A stretch of 64,000 nucleotides of DNA from Asparagopsis taxiformis (taxonomy: Eukaryota > Rhodophyta > Florideophyceae > Bonnemaisoniales > Bonnemaisoniaceae), in the NCBI GenBank assembly GCA_030407315.1, contig JALQPE010000348.1, forward strand, positions 1 to 64,000, written 5' to 3'. The first letter of the stretch is position 1. Each line of letters opens with the position of its first letter. A program made the position numbers and the translations under genes. Shown in pieces: positions 1-12,458 of the stretch. The notes under the pieces are model-generated. The model was given only the letters and a program-made list of their open reading frames with translations. It was not told the origin of the DNA and searched no databases.

Positions 1-391
1 AAATGTAGACGGCCGTCACTTCGAGCGCGGTAGTTCGCGTATCCCGTGACGCGTGGCGCTGGCGTTCAGTGCCTAAGTTAAGCCTAGGGCGACCCATTGT
101 ACAGAGTCGCGCTGTGAGCGACACCGATTCATCTTGCACAGCGGGGGTATAGAGTATGCAGCGGCGATGGCCAGTTATGCGGGGCGCAGCGGCATCCGCT
201 TGGCGTCTCGCTTGTTCTTCCGGTGCGTCGCCACGTTTTTAGTTCGTGATGTGTGGCCCCGCGTGCGCGCAGGAGTGCGCTTGGTCGCGTCATCACTTTT
301 GCCGTGGTTCACCTGTCGGCGGCAGCTCTTACGGAGCCCGCGGCTGGCGATGATTTGTCGGAGCGCGTCTCTGGTCAAGCCCTGTCGGGCG

Positions 392-2105
392 TCAATTGCG
401 TGGCGTACGGGATTGCATCCTACGGCTCCTGAGTCGCGCGCTCGCGCGGCTGGGCGACGTGGTTCGCTGCGCGTCGTCGCGCTTCTTCCTGCGGGCTGGT
501 ACCTTCGGCGGGTTCTTTCGGCGGTTGTGCGGCGTTGCAGGCTGGCTCGCGATATCGTGCGCGGGGGCCTTAGGCGTGCGTCGGTTCAGGTCTTTGCGGA
601 AACGTGCGACCAACGGCGCGGGCAGCGAGCTCTCGGGCTCCCACGTATCTTCGCGCGGCGAATATCCTTTCCACCTTACGCGAAAGACGGATGCGCCAGC
701 GTCATCGATGCCTTCGGCCGTTACTTTGTCGATCATAAATTCGCGCGTCCCGTACCCAGACTCTGGGGTTGACCTTGCGCGTGTTCTCGAGGTCGCGTTC
801 GTCTCGCCGCGTCGCGGTCGGCGTTCTCCGCGTCGTTGGTATCTTCCTCGCCGCCGGGCGAATCAGGCGCGCTTGTCGCGTTACGCGGCGCGAAGCGGAT
901 ACGGTCGGAGCTAACGAGTTCGGGTACGCCGTCTATTACGATTTCGTAAGTATGGCCATGGCAACCTATTACGGGGAAAGGACCAGAGACGGGGTAATCC
1001 AGCTTCGATGCACGCGTCCCTTCGCTTCGCTGCGCTTGCGCTGTCGCTCCCGCGCGGGTATCCAAGTACACTTGGTCACCCACCTTAATATCCTTATTCA
1101 CCGCGCGTACGCCGCGGTCGAAGTCCCGTTTATATCGCGCTTGCGCCTTCTTCAACGCGCTTGCCGCGCGCGCGTAGGCGTCTGATAGCCGCGCTAGGAA
1201 TTCCATACGAAGGAATGGCGTACTGCGAATCGTGTCCACTTGTTCCGTACCCAGCGACACAGGGTAGCGCGTGAGCGTAAGCTCGAACGGCGACGTATTC
1301 GTCGAGCGGTGTATCGCGCGGTTGTAGGCGTACGCTAGCGCATCCAAATGCTCATCCCAGTCCTTTCGCTCTTCGTCGACGTAATGGCGCAGCGTCGCGA
1401 CGATGGTACGATTCATTCGCTCGACTTGTCCGTTCGATTGCGGGTGATACGTCGTCGTGAAATGTTTCGCGTTCCCATAAGCGCGCACGTTTCCTGAAAT
1501 AACTTCGAGCGAAACTGCGGTCCGTTGTCAGAAAGCAGCGTGCGCGGCGGTCCGTATACAAAGACCCAGTCTCTGCAAAAGGCCTTCGCGACGGCGAGCG
1601 CAGATACGCGTCCGAGCGCGATGAGTCGGCAAAGCTTGCTATAGCGATCGGCGATTACGAGTACGAAGCGGCGTTGGCGCGGAGTCTCGGGTAGCGGACC
1701 CAGAATATCGATAGCGACGTCTTCGAGCGGGCGCGTTGCGGGAAAGAGCTTCAGGGCGTTCGTGTGGCGATATTGCGTAACGCGGTTACGTGCGCACGCA
1801 TCGCACTGTCTCACTGTAGTGTAGACGTCTACGCTCATCATCGGCCAGTAGTACGCACGTCGAATTGCGTCGTACATGCATCGCGCGCCCGGGTGCCCTG
1901 CGGTTACCGCGTAGTGGTTAGCTCGCAGAATACGCCCCTTAATCGCTTCGGGAACGACTATCTGCGTGGCGTTGTCGAGCGGAGCGGTCCTCATGAGAAT
2001 CCCATCGGGGATAGGTGAAAACGCGATTGCGGCGCGGTTTCGACATCGCGCTTCGCGTTTTGGCAGAATTCGTCCGTCGCTTGCAATCCACTCGTCAGTG
2101 GACAC
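392..2105 (-). pseudogene. Gypsy integrase with C-terminal chromodomain (frameshifted)
   Basis: The part from 2105 to about 1490 holds the integrase zinc-binding region (an HPGARC segment followed by a CDAC pair), a core segment around VAIDILGPLP and the DNGPQF motif that carries the second catalytic aspartate. A frame change near 1490 continues into TTTYHPQSNGQVERMNRT, which contains the third catalytic residue, and then the integrase C-terminal barrel. A second frame change near 790 leads into a chromodomain (VRWKGYSPREDTWEPE) at about 690-560, the module that binds methylated histone tails and steers chromovirus insertion. Two frame changes mean that no intact protein is made. The family assignment is secure. 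Confidence 0.85.
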
Positions 2106-3680
2106 GGGCGGTTCGATGCACGACCGAGTTGCCAGTAGGCAGTCTAGACTCGGGTAATTCTGCGTAGTCGTATAGTAGCGCGGTGTCGGTTCGAGCGTAA
2201 GCGTCCGCGTGCGGTTCGACGATGTTCACGGCGCCGAAGCAGGGTATCTCGTCAGGTATTTCCGTTTCGTCGCCGCTTCGCGTGGCCATTCGCGAGAGCG
2301 CGTCGGCGATAACATGGCGTTTACCCTTTTTATATTCGACGTCGAACTCGAACTCGGCGAGTCGCAACCGCCAGCGCGCGAGTCGTCCTTCCGCAGAGGT
2401 CATGTTTAGAATCCAGCGCAGCGAATTGTGGTCCGTGCGAACCGTGAACTTCCGTCCTTCCAGATACGCGCGTAATAGTAACACTGCCCATACCACTGCG
2501 AGGCATTCGCGTTCCGTCGTCGAATAATTTCGCTCTGCGTCGTTAAGCGTGCGCGACCAGTATCCGACTGGATGTAATACGTCGTCGTCGGCGTCTAACT
2601 GTAGTAACGTGCATCCGATTTGGCCTTGCGACGCGTCAGTGTCGAGCACATACGGGTGCCCTTCGCGCGGTAGACGGAGGATAGGCGGAGATATCATCGC
2701 TTGTCGCAATGATTCGAACGCGCGCGTTTGCTCTGGCGTCGGCGCGGGTAGGTTATCTCCTTGGTCCTTCTTCAGCAGCTGCGTAAGCGGCGCGGCTATG
2801 AACGCGAATTTCTCGACGAATCGGCGGTATACGTTGCACGTCCCCAGGAAGCTGCGCAGCTGCGTTTCGTCGTCGGATACGTCGCATCGCGCAGCGCGTC
2901 GCATTTCGTCGTCGGTACGGATAGCTTCCCCGGCGAAATAGTATGTCCCAGGTAGTCCACCGAGCGCTTGAAGAACTCAGTCTTCGCGAATTTAAGCGAA
3001 ACGCCAGCGCGTCCGAGGATTCCCAGTATCTCGTCGACGTGATGGACGTGCGCGTTTACGTCGGCGGAGAAGATGATTACGTAATCCAGGTAAACAAGGC
3101 AGTGCTGCTATTTCACGTTCGCGAGCAAGATATCGAGCGCGCGCTGAAACGTCGCGGGCGCGTTCGATAGTCCAAAGGGCATACGGCGGAAGCGATACGT
3201 ACCAACGTGCGACGTAAAAGTAGTCTTGTCGCGGTCGGCGTGCCCTCCGCTACGGGATCTGCCAGTATCCCGAGTTGCAGTCCAGCGTGGTGAAAACCGT
3301 CGCGTTACCGAGCGAATCGACGCAATCGTCCATGCGCGGATCGGATACGCGTCCTTCACGGTAGCGGCGTTTAGACGGCGGTAGTCGATGCAGAAGCGAG
3401 AAGTCCCGTCCTTCTTGGGTAGACTACGACCGGGCTCACCCACTCCGACGTAGCAGGTTCGATCACTCCAGCGCGGAGCATCTTTTCCACTTGCGTACGG
3501 ATAATTCGCGCGACGCGTGTCCGGCGCGGTACGGCGGTTGGTTGACGGGGGTCGCCCCCGGAACCAGTTCGATGCGGTGTTCTGTCGCGTGGATGGCTCC
3601 GAGTGTGCCATTCCACATTCGCTCGTGCTTTCGCAGCATCTCGATAATTCGCGCGTGTAGGTCGTCGTCCACCCGCTCAT
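2095..3680 (-). pseudogene. Gypsy reverse transcriptase and RNase H (frameshifted)
   Basis: Reading from 3680 down, the RT core is recognisable: KKDGTSRFCIDYRRLN, then FRRMPFGLSNAPATFQ, then the catalytic loop at 3081-3092. That loop reads Tyr-Leu-Asp-Tyr where the family has Tyr-x-Asp-Asp, so an active-site aspartate is lost. RNase H follows from about 2900 (VLDTDASQGQIGCTLLQ, then TERECLAVVWAV and RTDHNSLRWIL, ending with DALSRM). At least one frame change separates RT from RNase H, and another separates RNase H from integrase. This is a dead polyprotein segment whose motif order still defines Ty3/Gypsy. Confidence 0.85.
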
Positions 3681-3725
3681 CGCGTAGCGTCGCGCGCAAG
3701 AGGTTTTCCCAATGCGGCGTCGCGT

Positions 3726-4891
3726 TCACAATTCCGTCGTGTCGCGTGGTGTCGCATTGTCGGGCGGTCGATCTTGCGGAGTTGGCGCCTCTTGCGCCAC
3801 TTGCAGGCAACCTACGGGGCTGGGCACTGCGGCGCCCACCTTCATGCCTTTGGGCAATACCTGTAGGCGGGTGCCGGCGTTGTGCACATGCACACTGAAG
3901 GGCACGTTCCTTTTAACCTGCGTTTCACCGTTGGCTAGACGAAGCAACTTCTGCCCGTAGAGGTCGGTCGCGGGTATCGTGATGCAGCGTCCGTCAGCGC
4001 CGTGGTGACTTCGATAGCTCGCGTCGCGTGCGGCGGAATCGACGTGCGGCGCGCAAAGAGGATTGGCGCGAAATCTGTTGGTCGGGTAGTCTTGGGGGTC
4101 GCGCGCGCTGCGGTTCGCGTTCGGTTTTCGCGCGCAGCGACGTTCGCGCGTTCAATATTGTCCTCCTCGCGGGAGTCCATCGTAGTGACGATTAGGTTGT
4201 GGACTTGCGCCCTCATCTGAGCCGTCAATCCACGTGATTGGCCCTTGATAGCGCGGTCCACCGCAGCTCGTACTTCTGCCTGGAGCATGCATTGGAACGT
4301 AGGGTCGTCCACTACTTGTCGAACCAAGCTCGGAAGCGTTGCGGACGGCGTAGCGTGCACGTCGGGAACGCGGAACTCGGCCTCGCGCTTCGTTGCGGCG
4401 CCATCTTCGGACGTTTGCGCGTCGTTGTCGATGCTCGCGAGCGCTTGCGTCGGTAGCGGCGGCCAGGGTGAAGCGGTAGGGTCAGGGATGTGTGAAGCGA
4501 CCAGTTGCGTCGACTGTGTGCGTTTGCGACGCGACTGGCGGCGGTTCGGTCGGCGCATTCGATCGCTCGGGCGCGGATGGATCCATCGGCGCGGGTGCGT
4601 TCGATCGTCGCCTAGGGAAAAGGAAAAAGGATGATGAGGAAGGAGAAAAGGGAATTCGGCGCGCGTCAAAATCGAGCGTCGGCGCGTCGAAAAATTGGCA
4701 AGTAAAAAGGGAAGCGCTTCCCGAAATTTGTCTGCGTATCGGGCGCGCGTAGTAGGAGTGAGGGGGACGAGTTCGCTCGCAGGAGGGCTTCTTCCTCGCT
4801 CGGAACGCGCAAAGACGGGTCTCGATTGTCCGCGAACCCCAATTTTCGGCACCGCCGAACCCGCGTTAGGGTTGCGAACTAGCGCGCGCAC
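3726..4891 (-). pseudogene. Gypsy gag-like and protease-linker region
   Basis: The frame from 4891 to 3935 has a basic, Arg/Pro-rich N-terminal half and a more ordered stretch (PSLVRQVVDDPTFQCMLQAE and onward) that could be gag. It then changes frame near 3960 into a segment, to 3726, resembling the beta-rich linker that precedes RT in some Gypsy elements. I could not see a D-S/T-G protease motif or a CCHC zinc knuckle. The gag assignment therefore rests on position upstream of RT, not on domain recognition. Confidence 0.5.
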
Positions 4892-5946
4892 GCGCTGCGT
4901 CTTCGATCGCTTCGTTCCGCGCTGCGAACCGTCGTAGTAGAGATATGGTAGTTATACAAACCAGAGAGGCTATAGCACCGTTTCCGAGATAGCGATACGC
5001 GCGCACGCGTCAATCGCCCTCGCTGTCGCGCACGACGAACGGATAAAGGAGGAATTAGAGTAAGCGATAGGTTTGGCGTCCCGTGTTTTCCCCAAGCGGA
5101 GTTTCTGTGCTTCGCTGAGTTCGCACGTCGGTTCGCGCAATTCTAGGTCGAGAGACCGGTTGTAGGACCAGCCGGGTGGCGATCGCTAAGGGAGTTCTAG
5201 AATTGCAGCCGTGTCAGGGCGAGGTGAACCGTAACGCGCTGGTTGAACTTGCGTTCGCGCGTCGCTCGGTCGCGCTGGCGAACGGGTGGTACAACGGCGG
5301 AACGCGTAGGGAACGATCGCAACACGGGATTCGCGGGCCGGCGCAAGCCGTGATCTCAGGGTGAGATCACCGAGTAAACTCGAGCACAACGCGATCCACA
5401 CAGGGGTCGTAAATCCCTGGCCTAGTGGCGTGCGACGCAACGCGCGCTATCGCGGTGCGACGCGGTTCGAAGATCGGTTTATGCGCAGCGCGCACGCGAA
5501 CGTCGGCGATCGTGAGCAACCCGCACGCAACGTTGTAACGCAATCGGTCCTCGCGATTCGCTAAACGCTTAACTCGTAGCTGCGAAGATGCTGGCCGTTT
5601 ATTGGTAAGGTGCGAAGCAGAACAACCATTAGTAGCTAACTACCTAGGACAGGTTGTCCTTGCGCGGCCGGCCGGCGGCCGCTCGCTCGCACGCAAAAAA
5701 AGGGAAATACTTGGGAAAAAGACTTTCGTCATAAAAAAACCCAAAAAGGGAAAATAAAGGGAAATTCGCAAAAAACGCTACACGTGGCGCCAAGCTCGCA
5801 GGTTCGTTCGCGCGCACGCGTTCGCTCAGGCGTGCCGTGACGTAATCGGATCGCTACGCGTACGCTCGCTTACTAACTAATTCGCGGATGCATGCGGACT
5901 CAGCCAGACGCAGTCGTTACGAGCGCGCGCGCGTCGACCGAATAAA
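4892..5946. other. Probable Gypsy leader/5' LTR zone, not delimited
   Basis: This gene-free stretch is CpG-rich, with an A/G-rich tract at about 5694-5780 and a GC-only palindromic stretch near 5665-5685. The 5' LTR and primer-binding site of the minus-strand Gypsy element should lie here. I could not match any part of it to 1-390, so no LTR is called. Confidence 0.4.
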
Positions 5947-7463
5947 TTGTACCACAATCATGATCCATATTATACAGGTGGGAGAAAGGTGGCGTTTTCG
6001 GATGTAAGGTCTTGGAGATTTTCGGGTAGCGTGCAGCCGAAATTCGTGGAAGAGATCATCGCTGAAGGCAGGATTCTGTACGATGCAATGCCCGAAAAGG
6101 GATATCCCTGCGTGGGGTATGATGATGGAACGTTCCTACTCGGGCGGAAAATTATGTGCGCAGGATAGCAGCCGACTGCGTGGCGCAGAGGAAAATGCTC
6201 TGTCGGAAACGTTGACGGTCACGATGAGCGGGAAGAGATTGAACTGTCGGAGGAGTCCAGCTACAGTAGCGCTGAGGATAGTCGTAAAGCTGGGGAGCCG
6301 GATTACAAGCGTGTTAAAACCGAAGATGGAGAAGTGAGGGCATAGAGGACGTCGAATGAGAGGCAGCTGGAGACCAGGGTGCGAGTTCTGGAGGATGCAA
6401 TGTCGTTGTTGGACGCTGGGAAGTTGAATTGTTCAGCAGCATCGTCGATAATGTTTATCTGATGCTGTTGTCGATGATGCGGAGAGGAGTGGAGAAGATG
6501 GTAGAACAGGCTGTACGAATACCGACTGGAAGCTCTAGTCGCGTGTTCTCTACAAGTATGGTGGACGGAGCTATGATGTGCGGAAATCTGGTGACTTCTC
6601 CGATACAAGTTCCTGCTGCATTGTGCAGCGGGATATTCAGAGAGTTACTGAAGGGAACAATAGACCTATACGGTGAAGGTCGGTACGATGTGTATCCTAA
6701 TTTACACTCGGCAGTGCATGGAACTGAAACGAAGCGATCACAGTGGTTTGCAGTAACTTTGCTGTGCAATCCGACATGCTAGGAATATATCTTTATTGCA
6801 GTGCAGCGAAATGCTTGTTCACACCCATAACGTGTCTACTACTGACGGGAAAGATGGAGAAGAAGTGAATGGAGAGAGCTTTTGGAAGCAGGGCAGCCTG
6901 CAAATATTGGGGACGGCACTTTGTGAGGATGATGGAGGGAATAGTGAGAATGGACCGGTATCGATGAGCATCGGGAGCAGCATGTTCTGTGCGTTGCGGA
7001 GGGAACAATCTGCACAGTGTGCAGTTCGACGGGATCGCAAAATAGTGCAGGGACAGTACGTTTCGAAGATGGAGGTTGAGAGTCGGGAGGGGGCATGCCC
7101 AATTCATTCAGAGGTTCGCAGTGGATGTTTCAATGGAGGCAGAACTCGAAGGAACGGAGTTGTAAGAGTTCCGGGTGGAATGGGGCCTGTTGGGCAGAGG
7201 AAACGTGGAAGGAATGGAGAGGGGCAGGGGGTTATTTGTGAGTTTACGTACCATATGTTTTAATCCATGGTGTTGGAGAACCGCGAAGGATAGCCAGACT
7301 GCTGTCCGAAGAAGTAGTGAACAGGGCAGTAGGGGCGGAAAGAATGGAAAAGCTAGCCGAGAAGTACCTGATATAAAATGATAAACAAATGGATGAGTAG
7401 AATATGAAAGGAGAACGGTAAAGGTTTGAAGGTTTCAAAGAAGACTACAGTTTACATTATAGT
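5947..7463. other. Unassigned, possibly decayed coding sequence
   Basis: Only short open frames occur on the plus strand, for example 5947-6168 and 6796-7263. Their composition is moderately protein-like, but I recognise no family motif and the frame changes repeatedly. This could be a decayed gene or accessory element ORF. I do not assign a function. Confidence 0.25.
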
Positions 7464-8477
7464 TTGAAGCTACTAGGTATAAGCGGAAAGGAGAAGTCAC
7501 ATGACGAGGGATATTCCAAGCTCGTCAGCCTCCTGCAAAGCTTGATAGTCTTCTGTAACGTTGCAGGGAGGATCGAGGTCCTCAGTTGCTATGGAACGAA
7601 TATCTGTTCTGTCGAATTGATTGCATCATATTCGTGGGCGGATATATTCTTCTTCTTTCGAATGAAGCTGGAGAGTAGTTCGCCACCAGAAATAGTCGCG
7701 GAGGTCAAGGCATCCGTGACTTCCAACAAGCGGGAAGCCATCTCTACCATATTCATCGGAGTCTATCATTGTGCAGAATAGTGATTTTAAGCATATAGCT
7801 ATCTTGTAAGAGAACACTGATTTGCATATGAACAGAATGTACTTCCGGAAACAGAATCTGAAAATTTTTCGATGTTGATTGACTAATCGTAAAGTGATTG
7901 AAGTGTGGCCAATGAGATGAACATATTGACTGATTGGCCGGAATTGCGCTGACAGCTCCAAGTTCATCACTGCCCCAACCCAATTTGTTTGTCTTACAAC
8001 CAGTCGCAGCTTGGTTCGTTTACAATCCTCTGACAGCCTGTCGACAATCTGCTCGCTTCTGCCTTGAAAGTCGCGTTTCAACCGTATTGGTAGTTTTCAA
8101 AACAATCTGACCATACTAGAGTTCTTATTTGATAACATTATCTGTATTTATTTTATAAAAAACTATATGTGCACCGTGGTTCTATTGTTAATATTTGCTC
8201 GCCGTGTTGGTGCAGCAGCATGAAAGCGATCCATTTCATGTCTGCCGATGCATCGCACCCATGCGCATAGGGAGATAAATGAATAGTTTAACTGGAACAT
8301 GCGAGTGCATATCCCTTGTCTAAACGCACAGGATCCGTATGGCGCGCTTGGTGGGTTTGTCGAAATATAGTTGCCTGGTAAGACAACCTGCTAGAGTAGA
8401 CGAAACATATTTGTAGTACAAAATGACTACCGCCAATCCAAGGTCGCATTCAATACATCACGACGAGTCTGTGTTGC
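7464..8477. other. Intergenic, nothing recognised
   Basis: AT-richer DNA between the decayed region and the TOG gene. Short ORFs on both strands lack recognisable motifs. No repeat or RNA gene was seen. Confidence 0.4.
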
Positions 8478-11400
8478 TCATACTGGCCGAGGAACTTGAT
8501 CGCTTTGTATCCCAATATCTCCACGTAGCCTTGGTATGAGCCATTCTAATAAATCCTTCCTGAAACCGGAGTTCAGGTTATCGAAAGGCAGATGACAGTA
8601 TGGAATAAGGGGTGCAAGACCGACTGTGTCAAACCAGCTATCCAGACATTTCATCGCAGACTCTCTCACACTCTTCTTGATGTCTACACATCCCTGCCCG
8701 AGAACAGCCGGTACTAATGCTTTCACATGTATGATTGCACCTGGTCCCATCGCTTGAACAAAGCGACCGACAACAGAAAACGTCATTGTAGCTAAGTTAC
8801 GATTGCTATCGCTCAGCCGTGCCCTCAATGCTGAAATGATCTCACTACCGACATTCGGCTTGACGAAATCACCAGCGTTCTCCAGAATGAGAGTAATGGC
8901 TGTCAACGCATCTTGCCTTTTCTTCCAGTTGGAGTTCTTCAAGTCCAGGAAAATTCTAGAGTTGGGCGCGAATTCGTTGGCAATAGATACCCGAACAGTT
9001 GGCTTCACCTGTGGCTGTGATTCTTCTTCATGTTCTTCAGGAGGATGTTCATGGGTTTCCTCAGGAATGTGTTCTGGTGGTCCATCACGAGGTTGTTCTG
9101 GGATAATCTTTGAAGGTTTATGAATAGGAGTACCCACCTTCGGTGGCATACGTTCGGCCTTCACGGTTTCCATGGGAGGTTCGGGTTCTTCCGGAACTTC
9201 TTCGACTGCTGGTGAAGGATTCTGTGAGACACCAAATCGCTTTTTCCTAGTGGGAGGATCTGGATCACGGGTGTACTTCTGCATTTCTGTATCAAACAGT
9301 TCTAATGATTCTTGCGGGGTTTCAGCTTCTTCCAGTAGCTTCCTGAATTTCTCAGCTCCATATCGTAAAGCTGTTTTGCAACCTAAGGCCAAGGCCGCGG
9401 TTCTCGCTGCTGGTGCGGCGAACCCTATAGAGATTGAAGTTAGTTTTGCGCTCGTTTTTCCAGGAACAGCCGGAACGCTAAAGTCCTCGACAAGAGAAGA
9501 ACCAAATTTCAGAATTCCAACGACTGCTCTACTATTCTTTGTTTCTTGAATTGCTTGGGACAAGATTTCAAAAAGGTAACGCGCACTCGTGGCTCCGCAA
9601 ATGAAATCATTATTGCGCTTGCTATCTTCGCACATTTGATATCCCCAATCTTCTCAACAGCAATAAGCAACAACGGCTTGAGAGTTTTGCGGGGCAAGTG
9701 GGAAGTACATTTTGTGGCAACCATACCGAAAAGTTCAAGCTTTGGTTCTAACGCCATGAAATTACTGTCGTTGAGGCCTGGTTCACAAGCTAAGAGAGCA
9801 AGGCAAATAGCTATGTCTTCATCTGTGAATGTCTCTTTCGGCTCTAGAACGCTGGTGACCGTAGATACTGCAGCAACTCGACCCTTGAAGCTCTTTCCAC
9901 TCCATTGATCGGGCTGGAAACCCTCAAAGCGCTCTTCAGCTATACTAAGAATATCATCAGATTTGAGGGATATCTCACCCTCATCATCACTTTCCTCGAT
10001 AACTGGTTTCTTAGGGGGTAGAGGTTTCGCGCGTTTTGGTGCTGAGGATAGCTTCTTTGCAGCAGCAGCCTTTGCTGCTTTTGCTTCAGCTGCCTGCTTC
10101 GCTGCTTTGGAACGGGTTGTTACGGATGACTGCGCAGTAGGGGCTTTCGAAGACGAAACTTTCTTAGGTTCAGGTAAATCTGCAACTATTGTAGCAACTT
10201 TGTCTTTTCGTTTCTTGTCGAGCTTCTCCATGAAAGCAGCGACATTTCGGTCACCCAACAGTTTCTGTAGCGAAGCTAAACCAGCAAGCGCAGCCTCACG
10301 AACCTCTGGAGATTAATCGTCAGTTGCTTTGACAAACATGTTACCAAAACATTTCAGGGGATTACCCTTCAAGTCGACAGGAGCCATGCCAGTTCTAATA
10401 CATCGTCCAACCCACTTCAAAAGTTCACTACGAGCTTTTGGAACTTTGTGTGATGCGGCAGTGGTGATTTCATCCAAAAACTTCACGATGAGCAAGCATT
10501 TCTTTTCGTGCAGAGCGTCAAGAGCTGCAGACACAGCATCTACAAGGATTCGATTCTTCTCTTTCAGTGTACCAAATAGATCCACGCTAAGTCCCTTTGA
10601 AGCACCGCTCGGAAAAGCTTTCTTGAGTCCGTAACACATGGCTCGGATAAGCTTTGCGGCCGAAGCAACAACGTTGACGTTGGAGTCCTTTGTAAGTATC
10701 TTTCGAAGGCGAACAAAGATTTCTTGGTGGGTCCCAGGGACTAGTCTGGCATCACCAATGATACTGATCGCAGCGTCCAGTGCTTGTTTACGAGCACTCC
10801 ACTTTTTCGAATCGAGCGCAAAGTACCAATCTTTGGTGACCTCTTCTTCAATCTCAATCTTGACTTTGCTGAGTTTTTCAAGAAGGTCGATTTCCTCTGC
10901 AAGATCAATTTCCTCTTCTTCGGCGATTCCGTCGCCGAATCCATCGTCTTCATCGCTACCACCGCCCTCTTGTGCGCTGGCACGAACACGCTACTCCATA
11001 GCGCGAGTTAGTTTCTTGGGTTTAGGTTTTCGATTTTTCGCGTTGGCTTCGAAGGCGGCTTCGACCTCTTCGACAGTGACCTCTTTCGCGTTCTTCACGA
11101 CGACTTTATCTTTGTCGCCTATCCAACGGTGCAATTCGATGACCAGTGCTTTAGCAGCGTTACGAACCGTTTCCTGAGAATGTCCGAAAAGTGGGGGGAG
11201 TTTTGTTGTAATCGCAAGAATAGGTACTGCGGAGCTTCCATACGTCGAAAGAGCTTGTAAGATGCTGTCCACAGAAGCGGAAACAACTTTGGGGGTTCTG
11301 TGCTTGAAACCGTTAGCAGCCATGGTTTCCACCGCCACATCACCCGCGTCTGCGCCAACAAACATTAAAAACGCATCAATTACTTTGCTCTTATTAAGAG

Positions 11401-11719
11401 GCCGACCAGCCAAACCTTTGTCTACGATGCCCATGACAACGTCTGTGGCGACTCGCTTGACTAGCGGCGGAGGAGCGGTATCCGCAAACTTTGCAATAGC
11501 TTCGAAGCCAATGAGCTGAGCGGGGGCATTTGCGTCGCGAGCAATTTTTGGAAGTGCAGCCACAAAGTCTGTGTAAATCTTGCTGTCCTCTGGAGCGACA
11601 TTGAATTTGTCAGTGAGTTCGCGGTAGGCGGCTTCTCTAACCTTCCAGTTTTTGTGCGAGGTACGTTCAGAGAGCGGTAGCTTTGCAGCTTCTGCAACGG
11701 GATCAACGTCCGGTTTCAT
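8478..11719 (-). pseudogene. TOG-domain microtubule polymerase homologue (XMAP215/CKAP5/Stu2 type), disrupted
   Basis: From the ATG at 11719, a TOG1-like array of HEAT helices is followed by a basic linker, an acidic segment and a second TOG array (to about 9.95 kb). A Lys/Ala-rich linker, a third array, a Pro/Glu-rich linker (about 9.0-9.25 kb) and a fourth TOG-like domain (for example NSNWKKRQDALTAI) follow. Family proteins bind tubulin with these arrays and add it to microtubule plus ends. One frame holds from 11719 to about 9600 but is interrupted by an in-frame TAG at 10991-10993 and TAA at 10313-10315. A frame change follows near 9600, where the homology crosses to the frame that ends at 8478. 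The protein also stops within or just after TOG4, so TOG5 and the C-terminus are missing. A pseudogene is most likely; assembly error or stop readthrough are alternatives. Confidence 0.8.
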
Positions 11720-12230
11720 GTGTGTTTAAGAAGTTGGGTACGTCAGGTGTGAGATGAGTGATGAAGCGCACGGTATAGAAACAAGCACAGAGAGCCGCAT
11801 ATGAGTGCTGGGATAGATGCAGGCGAAAGCGAGTGACAGAGTTCAGCGCTGACCAAAAATTGGCGCTCGTTGCGCCGACCCATTTGAAGTTTTGAATCTG
11901 AGCATTACAGTATTGAATTAAGCAGCGATTGCTGGAATAATGGAATTAATTTCTGGGCATTGCAGGATAGATTCAACTGTTTCTTTGCACATGTTGCGAG
12001 CACAACTTTTCAACTTGTTTCCGCCCGTCGCTACGGGGGAAAAGGTCTCTATTGTCGTTGTCGCGATTCATTCGCACACCCTTTAAAAACGACGACTGCA
12101 ATGCCAATCAAATGCGCTTGGCAAGTTCTCAAACCGGCTTGCAGTGCATCTACGAGTGATACGAATCTCACATGATTTCGTTCACAATTGTGACGCACAC
12201 ATTTGGTTTTCGTTTAATTGGACTACTGCA
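11720..12230. other. Intergenic between TOG gene and tail-anchored gene
   Basis: Upstream region of the TOG gene and downstream region of the small membrane-protein gene. No gene, repeat or clear regulatory motif was seen. Confidence 0.4.
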
Positions 12231-12437
12231 CTACACGCTTTTTCGCAAGCCCAGCAGATAATAAATGAGGTAGGCCACTAAGCCGAGCAGAAGAGTGACT
12301 ATAAGGAACATGACGAAATGATCTGGATCATCATGACGACTCTCGGCATGGGCTTTGGAGTGGCGCTCACTTGGCTGGCGTCTCCTTCTCGCAGTTGTAG
12401 AATCTCCGTTGGTCGTATCCATCGCGCTCTGTTTCAC
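12231..12437 (-). CDS. Small tail-anchored membrane protein
   Basis: A 68-residue protein. The N-terminal half is hydrophilic and rich in Arg, Ser and Asp (an RRRRQPSERHSKAH segment), and is followed by one strongly hydrophobic helix (about residues 43-63, VMFLIVTLLLGLVAYLIYYLL) and a short basic tail. This is the layout of tail-anchored proteins of the ER or mitochondrial outer membrane. I do not recognise the family. It is divergent from the M50 gene fragment, with only 21 bp between the two start codons; if the second Met (12422) is the real start, the gap is 36 bp. Confidence 0.55.
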   Translation of the reverse strand: MKQSAMDTTNGDSTTARRRRQPSERHSKAHAESRHDDPDHFVMFLIVTLLLGLVAYLIYYLLGLRKSV

Positions 12438-12458
12438 AACATTCTAACCTTGCGGTGA

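Larger units (their letters stand above)
1..5940 (-). mobile_element. Degenerate Ty3/Gypsy chromovirus
   Basis: The minus strand carries, in transcription order, gag-like sequence, a protease-reverse transcriptase linker, reverse transcriptase, RNase H, integrase and a chromodomain. RT-RH-IN order plus a terminal chromodomain defines chromoviruses. The coding region runs from about 4891 down to 392 and changes frame several times. The whole stretch is GC- and CpG-rich, and the composition shifts near 5945, which I take as the approximate outer edge. I found no convincing LTR pair: the 3' LTR may lie partly outside the left edge, and the 5' LTR should lie within 4.9-5.9 kb. Confidence 0.75.

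Noticed and set aside
1..390. Gypsy 3' LTR
   Set aside because: No matching copy was found at 4.9-5.9 kb by eye, so an LTR cannot be supported.
134..772. 212-codon plus-strand ORF at the left end
   Set aside because: It is the opposite strand of the Gypsy chromodomain/integrase region; high GC keeps several frames open and its Arg-rich product has no family features.
7626..8081. 151-codon minus-strand ORF
   Set aside because: No recognisable motif, low-complexity composition and no conserved neighbour; treated as intergenic.
8478..11719. Alternative genetic code with TAA/TAG sense codons
   Set aside because: Intact long genes here end at TAA as expected, the TOG gene also has a frame change, and copy 2 of element II gained a stop by CAA-to-TAA while copy 1 has CAA. 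Decay explains these stops better.
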